A stretch of 64,000 nucleotides of DNA from Hyposmocoma kahamanoa (GCF_003589595.1 NW_020653852.1:7235790-7299789), one strand, 5' to 3'. Shown: positions 1-10,310, counted from the stretch's first letter. The notes: generated by a model not told the origin, from the letters alone. Numbers and translations: made by a program.

Positions 1-454
1 AACAACCGAGGTGGCAACACTGCACGGAATTGGGAGACTGTGACTAACCGGCACGGTTTGTTTGAACAACCTTATTTATTAGCTGACACAGACAAGAACA
101 TTAAAATAACCATTTAAACACAGAAACTACTGTGTGCCTTTGTTGTTGAAATTTTTTATTTAAATTACTAAATCATGATATAGATTGGCCGTCTCTTCTG
201 TCCCAAATAAACTTAAAAATACCTAAAAATGTCAGCTAAGGCCGCATAATTATTACAAACCTTTTGATGACTAATAATTATATTATATAATTAATAATAA
301 TTAATACAAATTAGATTTGATTTAGTTATATATGTATAATCCCACTGGTCATACTCTCGTGCTTCCAAAGTAATGCAATGCAGTGTATACCTTTAATATA
401 AATGCATGCATAGTAATAGTTTTAAATGTCTCGTTTTTATACGTATCGTATTTT
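1..454. other. unassigned AT-rich DNA
   Basis: No coding potential, RNA gene or recognisable repeat seen. Short ORFs only; long AT runs around 240-330. Confidence 0.5.
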
Positions 455-622
455 TTTTATAACCACACCAATTATCTATGAGTACCAGAGCAACAGAATT
501 AATACCGGAAACTACCTAGACCACTTAAACCAGAACCAATTTGGTCCTACCGAGAATCGAACCCGAAACCTCTTCATTCGGCTCCTACAGTGCAAACTGT
601 TAGGACACCGAGGTGAAATATG
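455..622 (-). repeat. SINE-B copy, tRNA-like
   Basis: Degenerate copy of a dispersed element present about seven times in the window (455, 3125, 9455, 25915, 26448, 39168, 47852). On the minus strand it begins with a tRNA-like head: 'acctcggtgtccta' resembling an A box, and 'gggttcgattctcggt' matching the RNA polymerase III B box (GGTTCGATTC). It is followed by the family body, which contains 'aattggttctggt'. The tRNA-like head followed by a unique body is the normal plan of a tRNA-derived SINE. The body is shortened relative to the copy at 25915. Confidence 0.65.
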
Positions 623-977
623 TATATTATAATACAGTACTTGTGTATCATCTATTGAGATATCAACAGCGTTGAGAAGGCTGGCAGCTGCTTCCGCCGA
701 GGTATAAGTGTGACTATCCAAAAAGGAAACGTAGCTGTCCTCCAGAGCACGATATCCCAGGGCGCGGCTCTCGGGGAAATTTTATATCATTCACTTTTTT
801 CTATTTTGTACTTACCAGAGCTGGCTCCCGGTATATTCCATTTCGATACCTATATGCCTGTATCAATAGATAATGTATTATTTACCTAAAAGTGTTTAAT
901 AACAGTTCCCATCACGTTGTCAGTTTCCTATTATGGCTGCCGCCGACACGTCGGAATTACGAAAGTTTTATTTTCAT
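623..977. other. unassigned DNA
   Basis: Nothing recognisable. A short GC-richer patch lies around 745-775 with no conserved signal that I can name. Confidence 0.4.
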
Positions 978-1147
978 ATCGAGTTCTTAGGTTTTCGCGA
1001 TTGTTATACATATATTGCAACCGTGACCATGGACCTGTAAACGTTAGTTTTTTTTGGAAAAAAAAAAAAACAAGTATAAGCGATTTAAATCCTGAGAAAT
1101 AGTTTCATTTCCTATGTGTAACAATCGCGAAAACCTAAGAACTCGAT
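978..1147. mobile_element. 170-bp MITE with 33-bp terminal inverted repeats
   Basis: The left arm (978-1010) starts ATCGAGTTCTTAGGTTTTCG and is repeated in reverse complement at 1115-1147 with one mismatch. The interior is AT-rich and non-coding, with a poly-T/poly-A pair near 1050-1070. This is the structure of a short non-autonomous DNA transposon. Related partial copies, recognised by the 'aggttttcgcgatt' core, lie at 24070-24190, 29715-29795, 30420-30470 and, weakly, 14196-14270, so this is a dispersed family. A target duplication is not obvious. Confidence 0.75.
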
Positions 1148-1659
1148 CACGTATACTCGATTTCCTATATTATTTTCATTCCATTAATATTGCATATGTG
1201 AAACTTCAGTGTTCAGAAAAAAAAACACATGTAAATTACTAGTATAATCTATTCCGAGTAGTATCTCGAATATCGGTAATGTTGCAAAGTTAGTGGTAGT
1301 GGTTTCTAAAAATACCGATATTCCAAGCTCTGCTTGCAAAAACACGAAACATAAGTTTAGTATACATATACTTTTAAACCTAAATAGATTTGACTGAGTG
1401 TTGTTACAGTGTACCTGCGGTAATAAAATGTCACATGATAGAATTATATCTACTTTTATGGAAGCTATCGGCTCTCGGCAATACCGAAACACACGCTCAA
1501 AGTAATAAAACCGTTTCGAGTCATAACTGTAGATGTACGTACTGGCTTCTCGAGTTCAATCCATGAATGTATAATTAGTAGATTCAGGTGTTACTTTGCG
1601 TAAGTCCAAGTTAGTAGAAAGTTCGTGAAATTACATACATTTGTCGCGTTTTATTGACA
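1148..1659. other. unassigned DNA
   Basis: A 102-codon minus-strand ORF (1184-1492) has no family signature, no ribosomal or splice context and biased AT composition; I do not consider it a gene. No repeat recognised. Confidence 0.4.
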
Positions 1660-1875
1660 ACGTTTATTGAGTTACCGGAAAGTGCGCAAAACCGGATTCA
1701 TGCCTTGGTTTGCCATCGTTAGAGGCGGAATATTTTGTTTAAATTTAAATGGGACTGCTACTGGGATACCCTCTTTCCACCAAAAAAAGAATCATCGAAA
1801 TCGATTCAAAAATGCCGGGAGTTATCATGTAACATATATACAAAAATCGAATTGAGAACCTGCTTCTTTTTTGGA
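1660..1875 (+). repeat. repeat G copy 1
   Basis: Matches other copies at 18850-19140, 25215-25690 (inverted and interrupted) and 30598-30860. Shared blocks are 'ttaccggaaagtgcgc', 'aaaccggattcat', 'taccctctttccaacaaa' and a final 'acatacaaaaa' stretch. It is a common kind of lepidopteran interspersed repeat. I see no coding capacity, and its class (MITE or retroelement tail) is not decided by the sequence. Confidence 0.6.
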
Positions 1876-2282
1876 AGTAAATTCATTTGTGACTCCGTGA
1901 ACCTGGTGAAGATTATATCATGTAAAGTTGCTACGTTTGTGTTGAATATTTTTTCATGCAGTTAATTTTTCCACCCTCCCTCCGCATAAAATTAAATAAA
2001 ATAAATTACACAAGCGAAATTACAATCACAGACACCATCATCAAAAATATACCCGACACGTGTTTCGCCTCTCTACGAGGCGAATTAGTGTTATTAATTC
2101 CGAATTAGTGTGACATGAATGTGTCACTACCGCGAGTCTCCTCTTAAGAAAAGACGTGTTTATGAAATGTATAAAAAATCGTTTCCTCAAAGTGCCATGC
2201 CGTTGGTCCATCGAGGTCGTTGAATGTTGAATATATAATACCATTAGCATTTAGCGGCATTTAAAAATGCGCATAGTTGTTG

Positions 2283-2540
2283 TTTTTTTATGTTACCAAG
2301 TGACGTATCGTGAGCCTGGTGGTAAGCGACACGCCTGCCCCTAACAGTTGCACTGCCACTCAGAGGTTTGAATCACAAAGATGTGAAGGGCACTGCCACT
2401 GCACCCTTCACCTTAAGACATAAGTTGACAAGTCACATGTGCCTGCTATTTCACCAGCACAGTTACCCTTGAAAACCGAAACGCAGTAATGTTCACATTA
2501 ATGCGTGACGGCAGAAATAGATAAGACAGCAGTACTAAAC
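2283..2540 (-). repeat. repeat F copy 1
   Basis: About 258 bp of the window's most abundant repeat. The minus strand, read 5' to 3', runs from near the 'tacctatttctgccgcc' block to the end 'cacttggtaacataaaaaaa'. This copy lacks the extreme 5' part (GAGCTCCTTGTGAAAGAG). The A-rich 3' end suggests retroposition. The B-box-like string 'tttgaatcaca' on the plus strand is intriguing but too weak to call it a tRNA SINE. Confidence 0.7.
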
Positions 2541-2636
2541 GAACTATTCTATAGCAACGTATTGCGTTAAATAGGTTTGTTACACTTGTAATTTCAATAA
2601 ATCATACCCATATCGTACCCTTGGTAATAGAGCCAC

Positions 2637-2860
2637 ATGTGAAAATCACCTGCGATCACACGTCAAAAGTGCTTTTATCACAATGTGAAAGTCACATGTG
2701 ATCACATGTCAAAAGTGCTTTTATCACAATGTGAAAGTCACATGTGATCGCATGTTAAAAGTGCTTTTATCCCAATGTGAAAGTCGCATATGATCACGTG
2801 TCAAAAGTGCTTTAATCACAATGTGAAAGTCACATGTGATCGTATGTTAAAAGTGCTTTT
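2637..2860. repeat. 46-bp minisatellite, five units
   Basis: Five tandem units of 46 bp start at 2637, 2683, 2729, 2775 and 2821 (the last is shortened by about 6 bp). Each carries near-palindromic strings CACATGTGATCACATGT and the constant block AAAAGTGCTTTTAT. The array is embedded in a dispersed repeat (about 2615-3060). Single-unit relatives of that repeat lie at 4551-4640 and 6655-7080, and parts at 9830-9900, 20780-20860 and 27592-27665. So the array expanded inside a mobile or dispersed element. Confidence 0.9.
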
Positions 2861-3124
2861 TGAAAGTCATAAAAATAATACGAACTACATGAAACAAATT
2901 AAGTACACATATTTAAAATTTTATAATTCTCCTATTTATGCATTAAAACTTTTAGAGTAGTTTCGTTCGAAGAATCTTTAATCTCTTCTGAATTCTCCTC
3001 TGTCCTTTTGCAGATGTGTCATTTTAAATATATGCCGAATTGTCCGATTTCGGTCAGTAAATGTAGTTAATGCCTACCAAAGGGTTGAAGAAAAGAAAAC
3101 ACAATTATGATAATAACAATGTGC

Positions 3125-3457
3125 TAGACAGCCACACTAATTACAGTCTCAAACAAGAAAATTGCCTGTACTTTGGACGCAAGAGCAGCCCCATATCTTT
3201 CTACATTAGTTTTAGTTATAGTGACCCCTATGGACGCACTACAACCTGCGCGCACAGGATATAAGTTCAGGTTCTGACCCCAGATCAGCCAGTGTACGGG
3301 GTTGAGGAATGCAAGAGCAATGGTATTTATTCTGGCACTGACCAGAATACCCAGAACCAATTTAGAAAAGCTCGTTTCCTAAATTTCTCCTACCAATGGA
3401 ACCTGGGCCCTCCGCATCAGCGCTCATAATGTATACCGTTGGGACACAGAGGTTGTC
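3125..3457 (-). repeat. SINE-B copy with internal insertion or divergence
   Basis: Minus-strand SINE-B. The tRNA-like head lies around 3400-3457 ('acctctgtgtcccaacgg', then 'ggttccattgg'), the body 'aaattggttctgggt' around 3350-3370, and the 3' part 'gagactgtaattagtgtg' at 3137-3155. It is longer than the other copies because of extra sequence at about 3170-3310. Strongly diverged, so it is an old insertion. Confidence 0.6.
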
Positions 3458-3469
3458 AAAGACAAACTG

Positions 3470-3589
3470 ATGTGAATGGAGAAAGCGAAAGAGATTTCTC
3501 AGAACTGTAACGGGTAGGGTTCCGTAGCCTCTGCCCACCTTAGTGGGAGACAGATAGTATGTAATAGCTATTTAAATTCGTGCAAAATG
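3470..3589. repeat. fragment of a lepidopteran dispersed repeat
   Basis: Contains 'gtagcctctgcccacct' followed by 'gggagaca', a string that I associate with a common lepidopteran repeat ('...ctctgcctacccc...gggagacagg'). Only this short stretch is recognisable. Confidence 0.35.
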
Positions 3590-3769
3590 GTTCAACATGA
3601 ATACCACTCTTCCGAAGCGCAAACCGTTAATTTGAAGAATACTTATTTCGTGCGTGACAAAGAGTCAGAAAGAAACGGCAGCTGAATTACTGGTCACTTT
3701 GTAAACCGACGAGTCTGTGTCAACAGAAGGTCTGGAGATTTGGAGGAACAAAAACACTGCCACCAGAAT

Positions 3770-3990
3770 ATTCAGTTGAAAAACGTGCCAAGAGACACTT
3801 ACACGTGAATCGGAAGCGTTATGCTTCCATATTTATGCGTCGAACGGCTATGGAGTGAAATTCCCTACCCACAGATTTATTCCCTGAACGGTGTAACTTG
3901 GGTCGTTACAAGGCAAGAGTGAATAAGCTTTATTTAGGGGTGCATGCTCCATCAGCGACCTCATCATCACGATTCATCAAGTGAGATGGA
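3770..3990 (+). pseudogene. non-LTR retrotransposon reverse transcriptase, C-terminal fragment
   Basis: In broken frames the plus strand encodes a peptide ending of the type RTAMEWNSLPTDLFPER and then NLGRYKARVNKLYLG. This resembles the 'WNSLP..FP..Y.L..FK..VN..L' ending typical of many arthropod Jockey/CR1-like ORF2 proteins. After the stop comes the 3' UTR with 'aagtgagatgg'. Only the last 50-60 residues remain; endonuclease and RT domains are absent. A second copy of the same end lies inverted at 5255-5402. Typical 5'-truncated dead insertion. Confidence 0.6.
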
Positions 3991-4000
3991 AATCAAATGC

Positions 4001-4640
4001 GTCCTTAATTTAAAAAAAAGATTAAACAATTTAGATTGCGCATTACCAATGCCTTTTCTTAAATGACGCTCAATCGTTATTTACAGCAGCAGTTTCATTG
4101 CCATAACAGCAAAATACTTAAAAAAATATATATTATTATTACCATCCCACAATTTTCCTTTTTCCGTTATCCGATGTAATAACATGATTACAAAACGACC
4201 TTTACGGCTTTTACCTCAAAAAACAAGGTAAAACGATGTTTAATACTGTTTAATACGTCTCTAGGCTCGAGATTTGGTATGCGAGGTGTGAATTTATACC
4301 TTACCTAATTCTTTCTGGCATTGTAATCTTGAATAACATTCATGAATCAGGAATGTGAATTTAAATTTCTGAATTAGGGAGCTTTCACATGAGCTATTCA
4401 ATAACCGTTTGGTTTGGTTTTAAAAGTGCTGCGGTTACTTGAAATAGAGACAACTATAGATAAGTTGGAATGTGAAGAAAATTTTAAAATTTTTGCTACG
4501 CTGGCTTCACTATCATATACAATAGGTTATTTATATGCTAATAACTTGTGCCCTTGATAGTAAAACCCCTTGTGATTACACGTCAAAAGCGCCTTTGTTA
4601 CATGAAAATTATAAAAATAATTTACACTACATGAAACAAC
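4001..4640. other. unassigned DNA with a 46-bp-family remnant
   Basis: Mostly unrecognised. At 4551-4640 there is a single-unit relative of the 2637 minisatellite element ('gtgattacacgtcaaaagcg', then 'catgaaac'). Confidence 0.4.
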
Positions 4641-4900
4641 ATCTAGTCAGCTGCTGGTAAGTGTACAGGTACCTAGCTGAGTGAAGAAATATATCTCTTA
4701 CAGACGGCGCTACGGCAAAAAGGTCATTAAAAACCAAAAACAGTAGTAGTTCGTAAATCGTTAGTAAAAGTAGTAGTAGTTCGTTCTGTGGCTTACTTGT
4801 CATAGTGTCTGACACGGTTTGCTGGAAGACGTTGCTTCGAATCCTTTTGAATTCGAATTTTTTGTTCGATCTTTGTATTAATAACTATAACAAACTAATG
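4641..4900 (+). repeat. SINE-D copy
   Basis: Related to 5620-5830, 42010-42425 and 62070-62200. The 5' region carries 'ggtacctagctgagtgaag' and 'ctcttacagacggcgc'. The tRNA-like middle is 'ggtttgctggaagacgttgc' with B-box-like 'cttcgaatcc'. The 3' part reads 'gttcgatctttgtattaata'. A stretch of 'agtagtagt' at 4742-4780 appears inserted between the 5' block and the tRNA-like part. Confidence 0.6.
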
Positions 4901-5254
4901 GAGTCATGTCACAAAAATAATTGAATATTATGGTGGTCAAAAATCGTGACATTCAATAAATCTTAAAATTTACATGAAACAAATTATCTATATTTTACAT
5001 TGGTGCGAATATAAATTTTTACTTATACACATTTATCTAGTGAAAGCATAAAGAAACGACAGTAAAGCCAAACGTTATTTGAATTCAAATCTATGGAACA
5101 GACTTTTCGCTGAGGTCAGCGCAAGATAGAGCCCGATATGCAATCTCTACAGTGCTGAAATTGCATTTCATACCCTACATCTTCTAAAATTATAATTTAT
5201 TATATAGTCACTTTCACAAAAATACAGAGACTAATAATATAATATAAATATAAT

Positions 5255-5402
5255 AATAAATAAGTGTGCATTTTACCTCCATCTCACCTGTTGGAAAGTG
5301 ACGATGAGGTCGACGATGGAGCATGCCTACCTAAATAATGCCTATTCACTCTCGCCTTCAAAAGGTCCAAGTTATAACGTTCAGGGAACAAGTTAAGTAT
5401 AC
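5255..5402 (-). pseudogene. non-LTR retrotransposon ORF2 C-terminal end, inverted relative to 3770-3990
   Basis: Read on the minus strand, this encodes LFPERYNLDLLKARVNRHYLG and then APSSTSSSLSNR before a stop and 'gtgagatggagg'. It is the same C-terminal end as at 3770-3990, but on the other strand and from a separate insertion. No upstream RT sequence is present. Confidence 0.6.
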
Positions 5403-5408
5403 CTAGAT

Positions 5409-5517
5409 GATTATTCCGTAAATATAAGAGATATCAAAAATGTTTATGAAGATATCGATAGTACGTTACCTAAAAGGTTTTTAGCGTCTCAGTATCTCTT
5501 ATATTTACGGAATAATC
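5409..5517. mobile_element. 109-bp foldback element with perfect 25-bp arms
   Basis: The left arm 5409-5433 (starting GATTATTCCGTAAATATAAG) is perfectly complementary to 5493-5517; 59 bp separate them. As RNA this would fold into a long perfect hairpin. The small size and TIR-only content fit a minimal MITE; a hairpin small-RNA precursor is an alternative. Confidence 0.75.
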
Positions 5518-5619
5518 GCCAGAGCACACTCTTTATTATATTATACCTGTATATGAATATTATATTAGAAAAACATTATGTTATTGAATAAAAGTCAATA
5601 TCACAATGAACATCTACAT

Positions 5620-5830
5620 CAGTCTTTGGTAGCTGTAAAGGCACCGACTGAGTGAGAAGCTTCATAAGTCTCTCACAGGTGTCGCTTTTGCTGACTCGAT
5701 CTGTATTTCAGTTGGTAGAGCAGTGGCCCTGGTTTGGCACAGACACAGGTTCGAGTCGAATGACTTATTTTTGTGTTCGATCTCTTTATTAATAATTATA
5801 ACAAAGTAATGAAGCAATTTCACAAAAAAA
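5620..5830 (+). repeat. SINE-D copy, near full length
   Basis: The clearest copy of the family. A 5' block contains 'gtaaaggcaccgactgagtg' and 'ctctcacaggtgtcgc'. It is followed by a tRNA-like region: 'ttcagttggtagagcagtgg' is an A-box match and 'caggttcgagtcgaa' contains a B box (GGTTCGAGTC). The 3' end reads 'gttcgatctctttattaata'. Not a functional tRNA: no acceptor-stem pairing is evident. Confidence 0.75.
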
Positions 5831-5929
5831 TATGAGTGTCATCACCATTATATAGTTATTTATTAGAAATCTTTTGTAACACGCAATTATTATTATTATT
5901 AATGCAATTATTAGGAAGCCCACCAGCCG

Positions 5930-6335
5930 TAACCAGTGTGGCACACCATCGACAGGATCAAACTTCCACGTCCGTACCGACGACACTGCTGTACTTGTCA
6001 CGACTGGATTACTGCATGAAGTCTGAAGAGATAGTGTAGTACATGAGACATAAAGCCAAATACACCTTGAGAGTCGAACGGTTGGAGTCCCGCCACAACG
6101 TAAATTTCAATTCGTTTGTGGTGAGAGTGCCCACCGAACATCTATCGACCTTCATGAAGGAAGAGTTTTGGCCGAAGGGTGTCATGTATCGGTACCTGAA
6201 ACCCGATTGCGTCTCACGTCGGCAACTTGTGCAATTCATGTAGATTAGTCAGAAATAGTATTTTATTATATTGTATGTACATATATTAGTCGTTAAGGTA
6301 TAATATATAACTAAATAAATAAATAAAAATAAAAT
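5930..6335 (+). pseudogene. ORF1-type (FP-like) retroelement protein, C-terminal remnant plus 3' tail
   Basis: The open segment 6043-6243 encodes a 66-residue end containing LRVERLESRHNVNFNSFVVR, then VPTEHLSTFMKEEFWPKGVM. The same motifs recur at 41453-41925. In my reading, these match the C-terminal part of a protein family carried by insect retroelements that resembles baculovirus-FP-like ORF1 proteins; a search is needed to confirm the family. The upstream part (about 5930-6040) has a stop between 'SEEIV' and 'YMRHK'. The stop is followed directly by a 3' tail with 'aaataaataaataaaaata' and no ORF2. Confidence 0.55.
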
Positions 6336-6654
6336 TATTTTCTTATTTCATTGTCAAATATTGTATGTTTAATTGACTGATTATTTTTTGTTTTGTTTAT
6401 AATACTAATAAGAATGTTATTCTTCTATTATTACTGGTTCTCTATAGTACACTCATACCGACTTGGGACAATATAATACGTACACATAATACATAAACAT
6501 CGGGTTTTGCCATTTAGTTAGTTACTGTGTAGTTGTAAATCAGTGCTTTTACACAAAACCCACACTGAGATAATATGACTTATGTGGCTTACTGCAGCAC
6601 ACACAAGTTGCTGTTTTTATTATTTAGATACTTTTTGTTTGTTATACATGATAT

Positions 6655-7085
6655 AATTCGTAACCTTGCTATAGAGCTACATATGATCGTACGTCGAAAG
6701 TGCTTTTCGATACCTCCAAGGAACAACTTAATTTTTTGGTTATTTTCTGTTTTTAAACAGCCTTTTAGCCCGAATTTTGTGGAAAAAAAAGAAACAAGAA
6801 AACAAATTACGAAAAAAAATACAAACTCTGTGAAAAAAAATAAAGAAAGAAAAACAAAAACAAAAAGAGATGACCACAAAATTAAGTTGACGTAGTGTTC
6901 ATTGGAGGTATCGTTTTATCATATGAAAGTCATACAAATAATACTAACTTCATAAACAAATTATAAATATGTGAAATTTTATAACTGTCCAATTCAATAA
7001 AAAGTTTTCGAGGAATTTCGTTGCTAGAAACTTTGAACTTCTCTCCTGAAAAGTTGTTATTTTGCAGATGTGGCCTTATTACAAC
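6655..7085 (+). repeat. 46-bp-family dispersed repeat, single unit, interrupted by a MITE
   Basis: The left part (6655-6707: 'acatatgatcgtacgtcgaa', 'agtgctttt') and the right part (6914-7085: 'atatgaaagtcat' through 'ttgcagatgtgg') together correspond to 2618-3040, except that only one 46-bp unit is present. The interruption at 6708-6913 is a separate element. Confidence 0.7.
6708..6913. mobile_element. 206-bp MITE nested in the 46-bp-family repeat
   Basis: Terminal inverted repeats CGATACCTCCAA / TTGGAGGTATCG are perfect over 12 bp, with further imperfect complementarity inward ('aacttaatttt' against 'aaaattaagtt'). It splits the host repeat exactly between 'gtgc' and 'atcatatg' and is flanked by TTTT on both sides (6704-6707 and 6914-6917), consistent with a short target duplication. 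The interior is A/T homopolymer-rich and produces spurious overlapping ORFs on both strands. Confidence 0.8.
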
Positions 7086-8434
7086 GAGAGTACTTTTCTT
7101 CTTTAATACTTTTTGTTTTTACTGCTAATTATAATTTTTGTTTGGTATCAGTTTTCATCCCGTATTGTTTTAAATTATTGGGTGCGTGTGGTAAAACAAC
7201 AAATGTAATAATATATCTATTATAATATAGGCTTCTTGAGCTTTCGGCAGCTTGATTCAAATTATCTTTGGCTGTGTCGTCATTACTGTATTATCACTAC
7301 TAATGTATTAATTATAAATTAAATTTGGTTTCAGTATCCATCTTGAAATGAAAGAATTATAGATAGATGTCGTGACAAAGATAGAGAAAGGAATGCTTAG
7401 ATGGTTCTGACATGTACAGAGAATGTATGAAAGAAGATTAAGAAACAGATTAATCATAAAAAAACACTTTATAGTACAAGAAAACAAATTACAAATTTTA
7501 AAAGAAATTAAAACGTTAGTGTACAAAGGCGAGCTTATTTCATAAAGGGATTTCTTCCAGCTAACCTTTGAATAATTGAAAGGAAACCTGGCTCCTGAGT
7601 CGGCAACAAAATCTAATAAATCGTGAAATTGAATGTTACATACTAAATAATTACAAGGATAAATTTATTATATCAAATGTACATACGAATACACAAATAT
7701 TTAGTAAATAATTAATGTATCAACTGAGACTATAAACAAATATATATAATGAGAAGACTGAATAATCCCAAGACTTCAAAAGGGCACCTCTGAAAGGTCG
7801 AGCCTAAGATGACTGTCTGACCTGGACCGGGGTACTGGAAGGTTCCGCATACTAGCAGCATTCACTATGAACGACTCCGCAAGTATATATGTATGTATCC
7901 ATCCAGAGGACTTCTCATTATCCCAACAAGATTTGTGATCTTCGCCATGACTAGCAGGATAGCGATAGCAATAAAGCTAAATTAACACTCGGGAGACCGT
8001 TGTTGACGATCGTATGTATTTGATCCACGTTTGAACGACATCCACAGGATTACGTGGCGCCTTACAACTCCGAACAGCTTTTTCGTTTAAAAAACTTGAA
8101 AAATAACCCGCTTTTAAGGATAATGAATCTTATTTACAACCCGATAACCATCGGGGTAGCGATGTAATCGAAAGAGGCATGTTGCAGACCGCTGTGTGCA
8201 GATACGGTCGGTGGATTAACCGCTATCAACTGTTGCTTCTTTGCTAAGGGTTGCTATTAACCTCAAGTGGGGTTAAATGGGAAGAAAACGTCGACTGTGA
8301 GCGAAACGGGAACATTGTAAAAGATTTTCCATTTAGCCGCATGCTTTAGATTCATTATAAAGATTAATGAAACACTATAGAAATAAAAAATAACCAACAT
8401 CTAATTTTAATAAAAAACACCTATGACGTCGACT
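7086..8434. other. unassigned DNA
   Basis: No gene or repeat recognised with confidence. The stretch 8130-8340 is less AT-rich ('ccgataaccatcggggtagc' and onward) but shows no coding frame. Confidence 0.4.
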
Positions 8435-8616
8435 TAAGGTCGCATTCTAGAACTCTACTCAATGCTCAAGTCAGGACTTGAGTATGATTCAAAGCATTAG
8501 AAATCATACTCAACTCCTTGCCCTTAGGGTCGTATATTTCCAGTGCTTGAAATCATACTCAAGTCTGCTCAAATCCTGACTTGAGCATTGAGTAGAGTTC
8601 TGGAATACGACCCTTA
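8435..8616. mobile_element. 182-bp foldback MITE with about 42-bp arms
   Basis: 8435-8476 and 8574-8616 are inverted repeats (core AGAACTCTACTCAATGCTCA, then 'agtcagga') with about three differences. The interior holds two further copies of 'gaaatcatactcaa' and one inverted 'ttgagtatgattt'-like string, so the loop is itself built from repeats. Non-coding. Confidence 0.8.
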
Positions 8617-9193
8617 GAGTGAATACTTTGAATGTGATTTCTATATAATTTTTCAGAACGAAAATAATAATGTGTTGTAATAATGTAAATATTTGTAATT
8701 AGCATTATAATTAGTTAAATTATACCTCTTCCAGATACTATATTACTTTAATAATATAATATTTCAAAAACATATATTTGAACGCTATGTAATAGCACAA
8801 GGTACAATGTCAACAAAGCATTTGCCGTTGCACTACAGTGTTGCCATTTATTCGTTACATAACATTCAGTAATAACTTTAAAATTTAAAAGGTTATTCAA
8901 AACCGACGATGAAAACTATCGGAAAATTGTGAGAGTATATTTAAGCGAACGAACGCCTCTTCAGTGCAGAGTTATTACACAAGTTTCTCAATCAACACGT
9001 CGCTGTTGATGGACTGCATTTTAAATTGGCTTCAAGTAAATTATTCAATGTTTACTTATCACTTTTCAGGTGGGATTAATTGCTTGAAACACGAGCATTT
9101 TACGTTATTGACAGGGTTATGTGAATAAATACCAGATGAGATGGATTTACTTTGAAAGATTAAAAAATAAATGCCAATAATATGACAAGTATT
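8617..9193. other. unassigned DNA
   Basis: Nothing recognised. Confidence 0.4.
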
Positions 9194-9425
9194 TGACGGC
9201 GCCCGTGGTCGAATAGCATGCACACCGGGTCGCCATCCTTAAGGTCCTGAATTGGATCCCCGGCCAGGCCAGTGTAGAAAAGTAATTTTTCCGTATTGTC
9301 TCGGGTCTAGATGTTTGTGGTATCTTTGTTTCCAATTTCCATGACAGAAGTGCTTTAGCTATTGGCTACTTTCTTTGGGATCAGAACAACGAATGTGATA
9401 TTGTCTAATATTTATTTATTATTTA
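9194..9425 (+). repeat. SINE-E, full-length tRNA-derived SINE
   Basis: The head 'acggcgcccgtggtcgaata' has an A-box-like 'gtggtcgaatagc', and 'ctgaattggatcccc' is in B-box position. The body ('gggtctagatgtttgtggta', then 'agtgctttagctattggct') and the tail 'aatatttatttattatttat' follow. This order, tRNA-like head, body and AT-repeat tail, is that of a complete lepidopteran tRNA SINE. It is the only copy in the window. SINE-B sequence abuts its 3' tail. Confidence 0.75.
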
Positions 9426-9429
9426 TTAT

Positions 9430-9535
9430 TTTTCATTTTTATTAGTATATCTAGGCGGACAATCACACCAATTACCTGGTCTCAAACAAGAATACCTTAT
9501 TGCTACGAGTACCAGAGCAACGAAATTCGGGGGCA
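9430..9535 (-). repeat. SINE-B 3' fragment
   Basis: The minus strand contains the 3' body of SINE-B ('tttgagaccaggtaattggt' and 'gtgtgattgt'), directly abutting the tail of the plus-strand SINE-E. The tRNA-like head is missing; GC-rich sequence of the next block begins at about 9540. Confidence 0.6.
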
Positions 9536-9539
9536 TTAC

Positions 9540-9965
9540 CCTCCGGGGGCGCGGTAAAACCGCCCGCGCCGCGCCGCGCCGCTCCCGCGTGGAGAAGCAT
9601 TGTCAGCGTGTTCGACGGCGCGTGTTTTCAATACTAACTAAGGTACTTCAGTACAACGTTAAAAAACGCAGCTCCGCGTTCCGTCGCGGGGCGCGGTGCA
9701 GTGTAATAATCGCCTAATTATTATAGTCTCTTTGGGCAGAAACGAGTTATAAATACTAATTTTCTTAATCGCTAAAGCTTCAAACAACGTCATTATGTAA
9801 TTCAATTACACAGTTAGAGCATAGATTAATTTGTACCCTTGGTATATAAAGTCACATGTGATCCCACGTCGATAGTGGTTATTACATGAAAGTCATAAAA
9901 GAATACAAATGACAATAACAACAAATAATAAATAAAATATACTGTTTGAAACGTCTTTAGCCCCC
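9540..9965 (+). repeat. composite repeat block, copy 1
   Basis: Two segments are shared with 27060-27720. 9590-9725 is GC-rich, with 'cagtacaacgttaaaaa' and 'gtaataatcgcctaa'. 9718-9955 starts 'attatagtctctttgggcag' and is nearly identical between copies for about 235 bp. Here they are contiguous; in copy 2 they are separated by about 275 bp. In both copies a repeat F element follows immediately, after 'ataaagctattatagtagta'. The start (9545-9600) is a strongly GC-rich CCGCG run. Confidence 0.75.
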
Positions 9966-9984
9966 GTAGCATTCCGCCACGATA

Positions 9985-10310
9985 AAGCTATTATAGTAGT
10001 AGCAGTAGAGCTCCTTGTGAAAGAGTTCGTTAAGTGAAGTACTGCCACTTTACCTATTTCTGCCGCCAAGCAGTAATGTTAGCGTTACTGTGTTCCGGTT
10101 TTGAAGGTTAAGGGTGCTGATGAAATTACATGGAAAATACAGACTCGTGGGACTTGTCAACTTATGTCTCAGGATGATGGGCGTAGTGGTAGTGCCTCTC
10201 AGACCTTTTCGATTTAAAGTTCTGCGTGGCACTGCAATTGTTATGATCAGGCGTGTCATTTACCAATAGGCGCAAGAGTTGTTCGTCACTTAGTCAATTA
10301 GTGTAATAAA
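9985..10310 (+). repeat. repeat F copy 2, full length
   Basis: Starts 'agtagagctccttgtgaaag', contains 'tacctatttctgccgcc', 'cttgtcaacttatgtctc' and 'ttgttcgtcactta', and ends in an A-run at about 10310. It lies inside the composite block shared with 27765. Confidence 0.75.

Noticed and set aside
2637..2860. CRISPR-like array
   Set aside because: Units are directly adjacent without unique spacers and the context is a eukaryotic dispersed repeat.
6575..6895. Overlapping 106- and 96-codon ORFs on opposite strands
   Set aside because: Arise from A/T homopolymers in the interior of a MITE.
9540..9730. CpG-island promoter
   Set aside because: The same sequence type recurs at 27060-27205 as part of a repeat block, so it is better explained as repetitive DNA.
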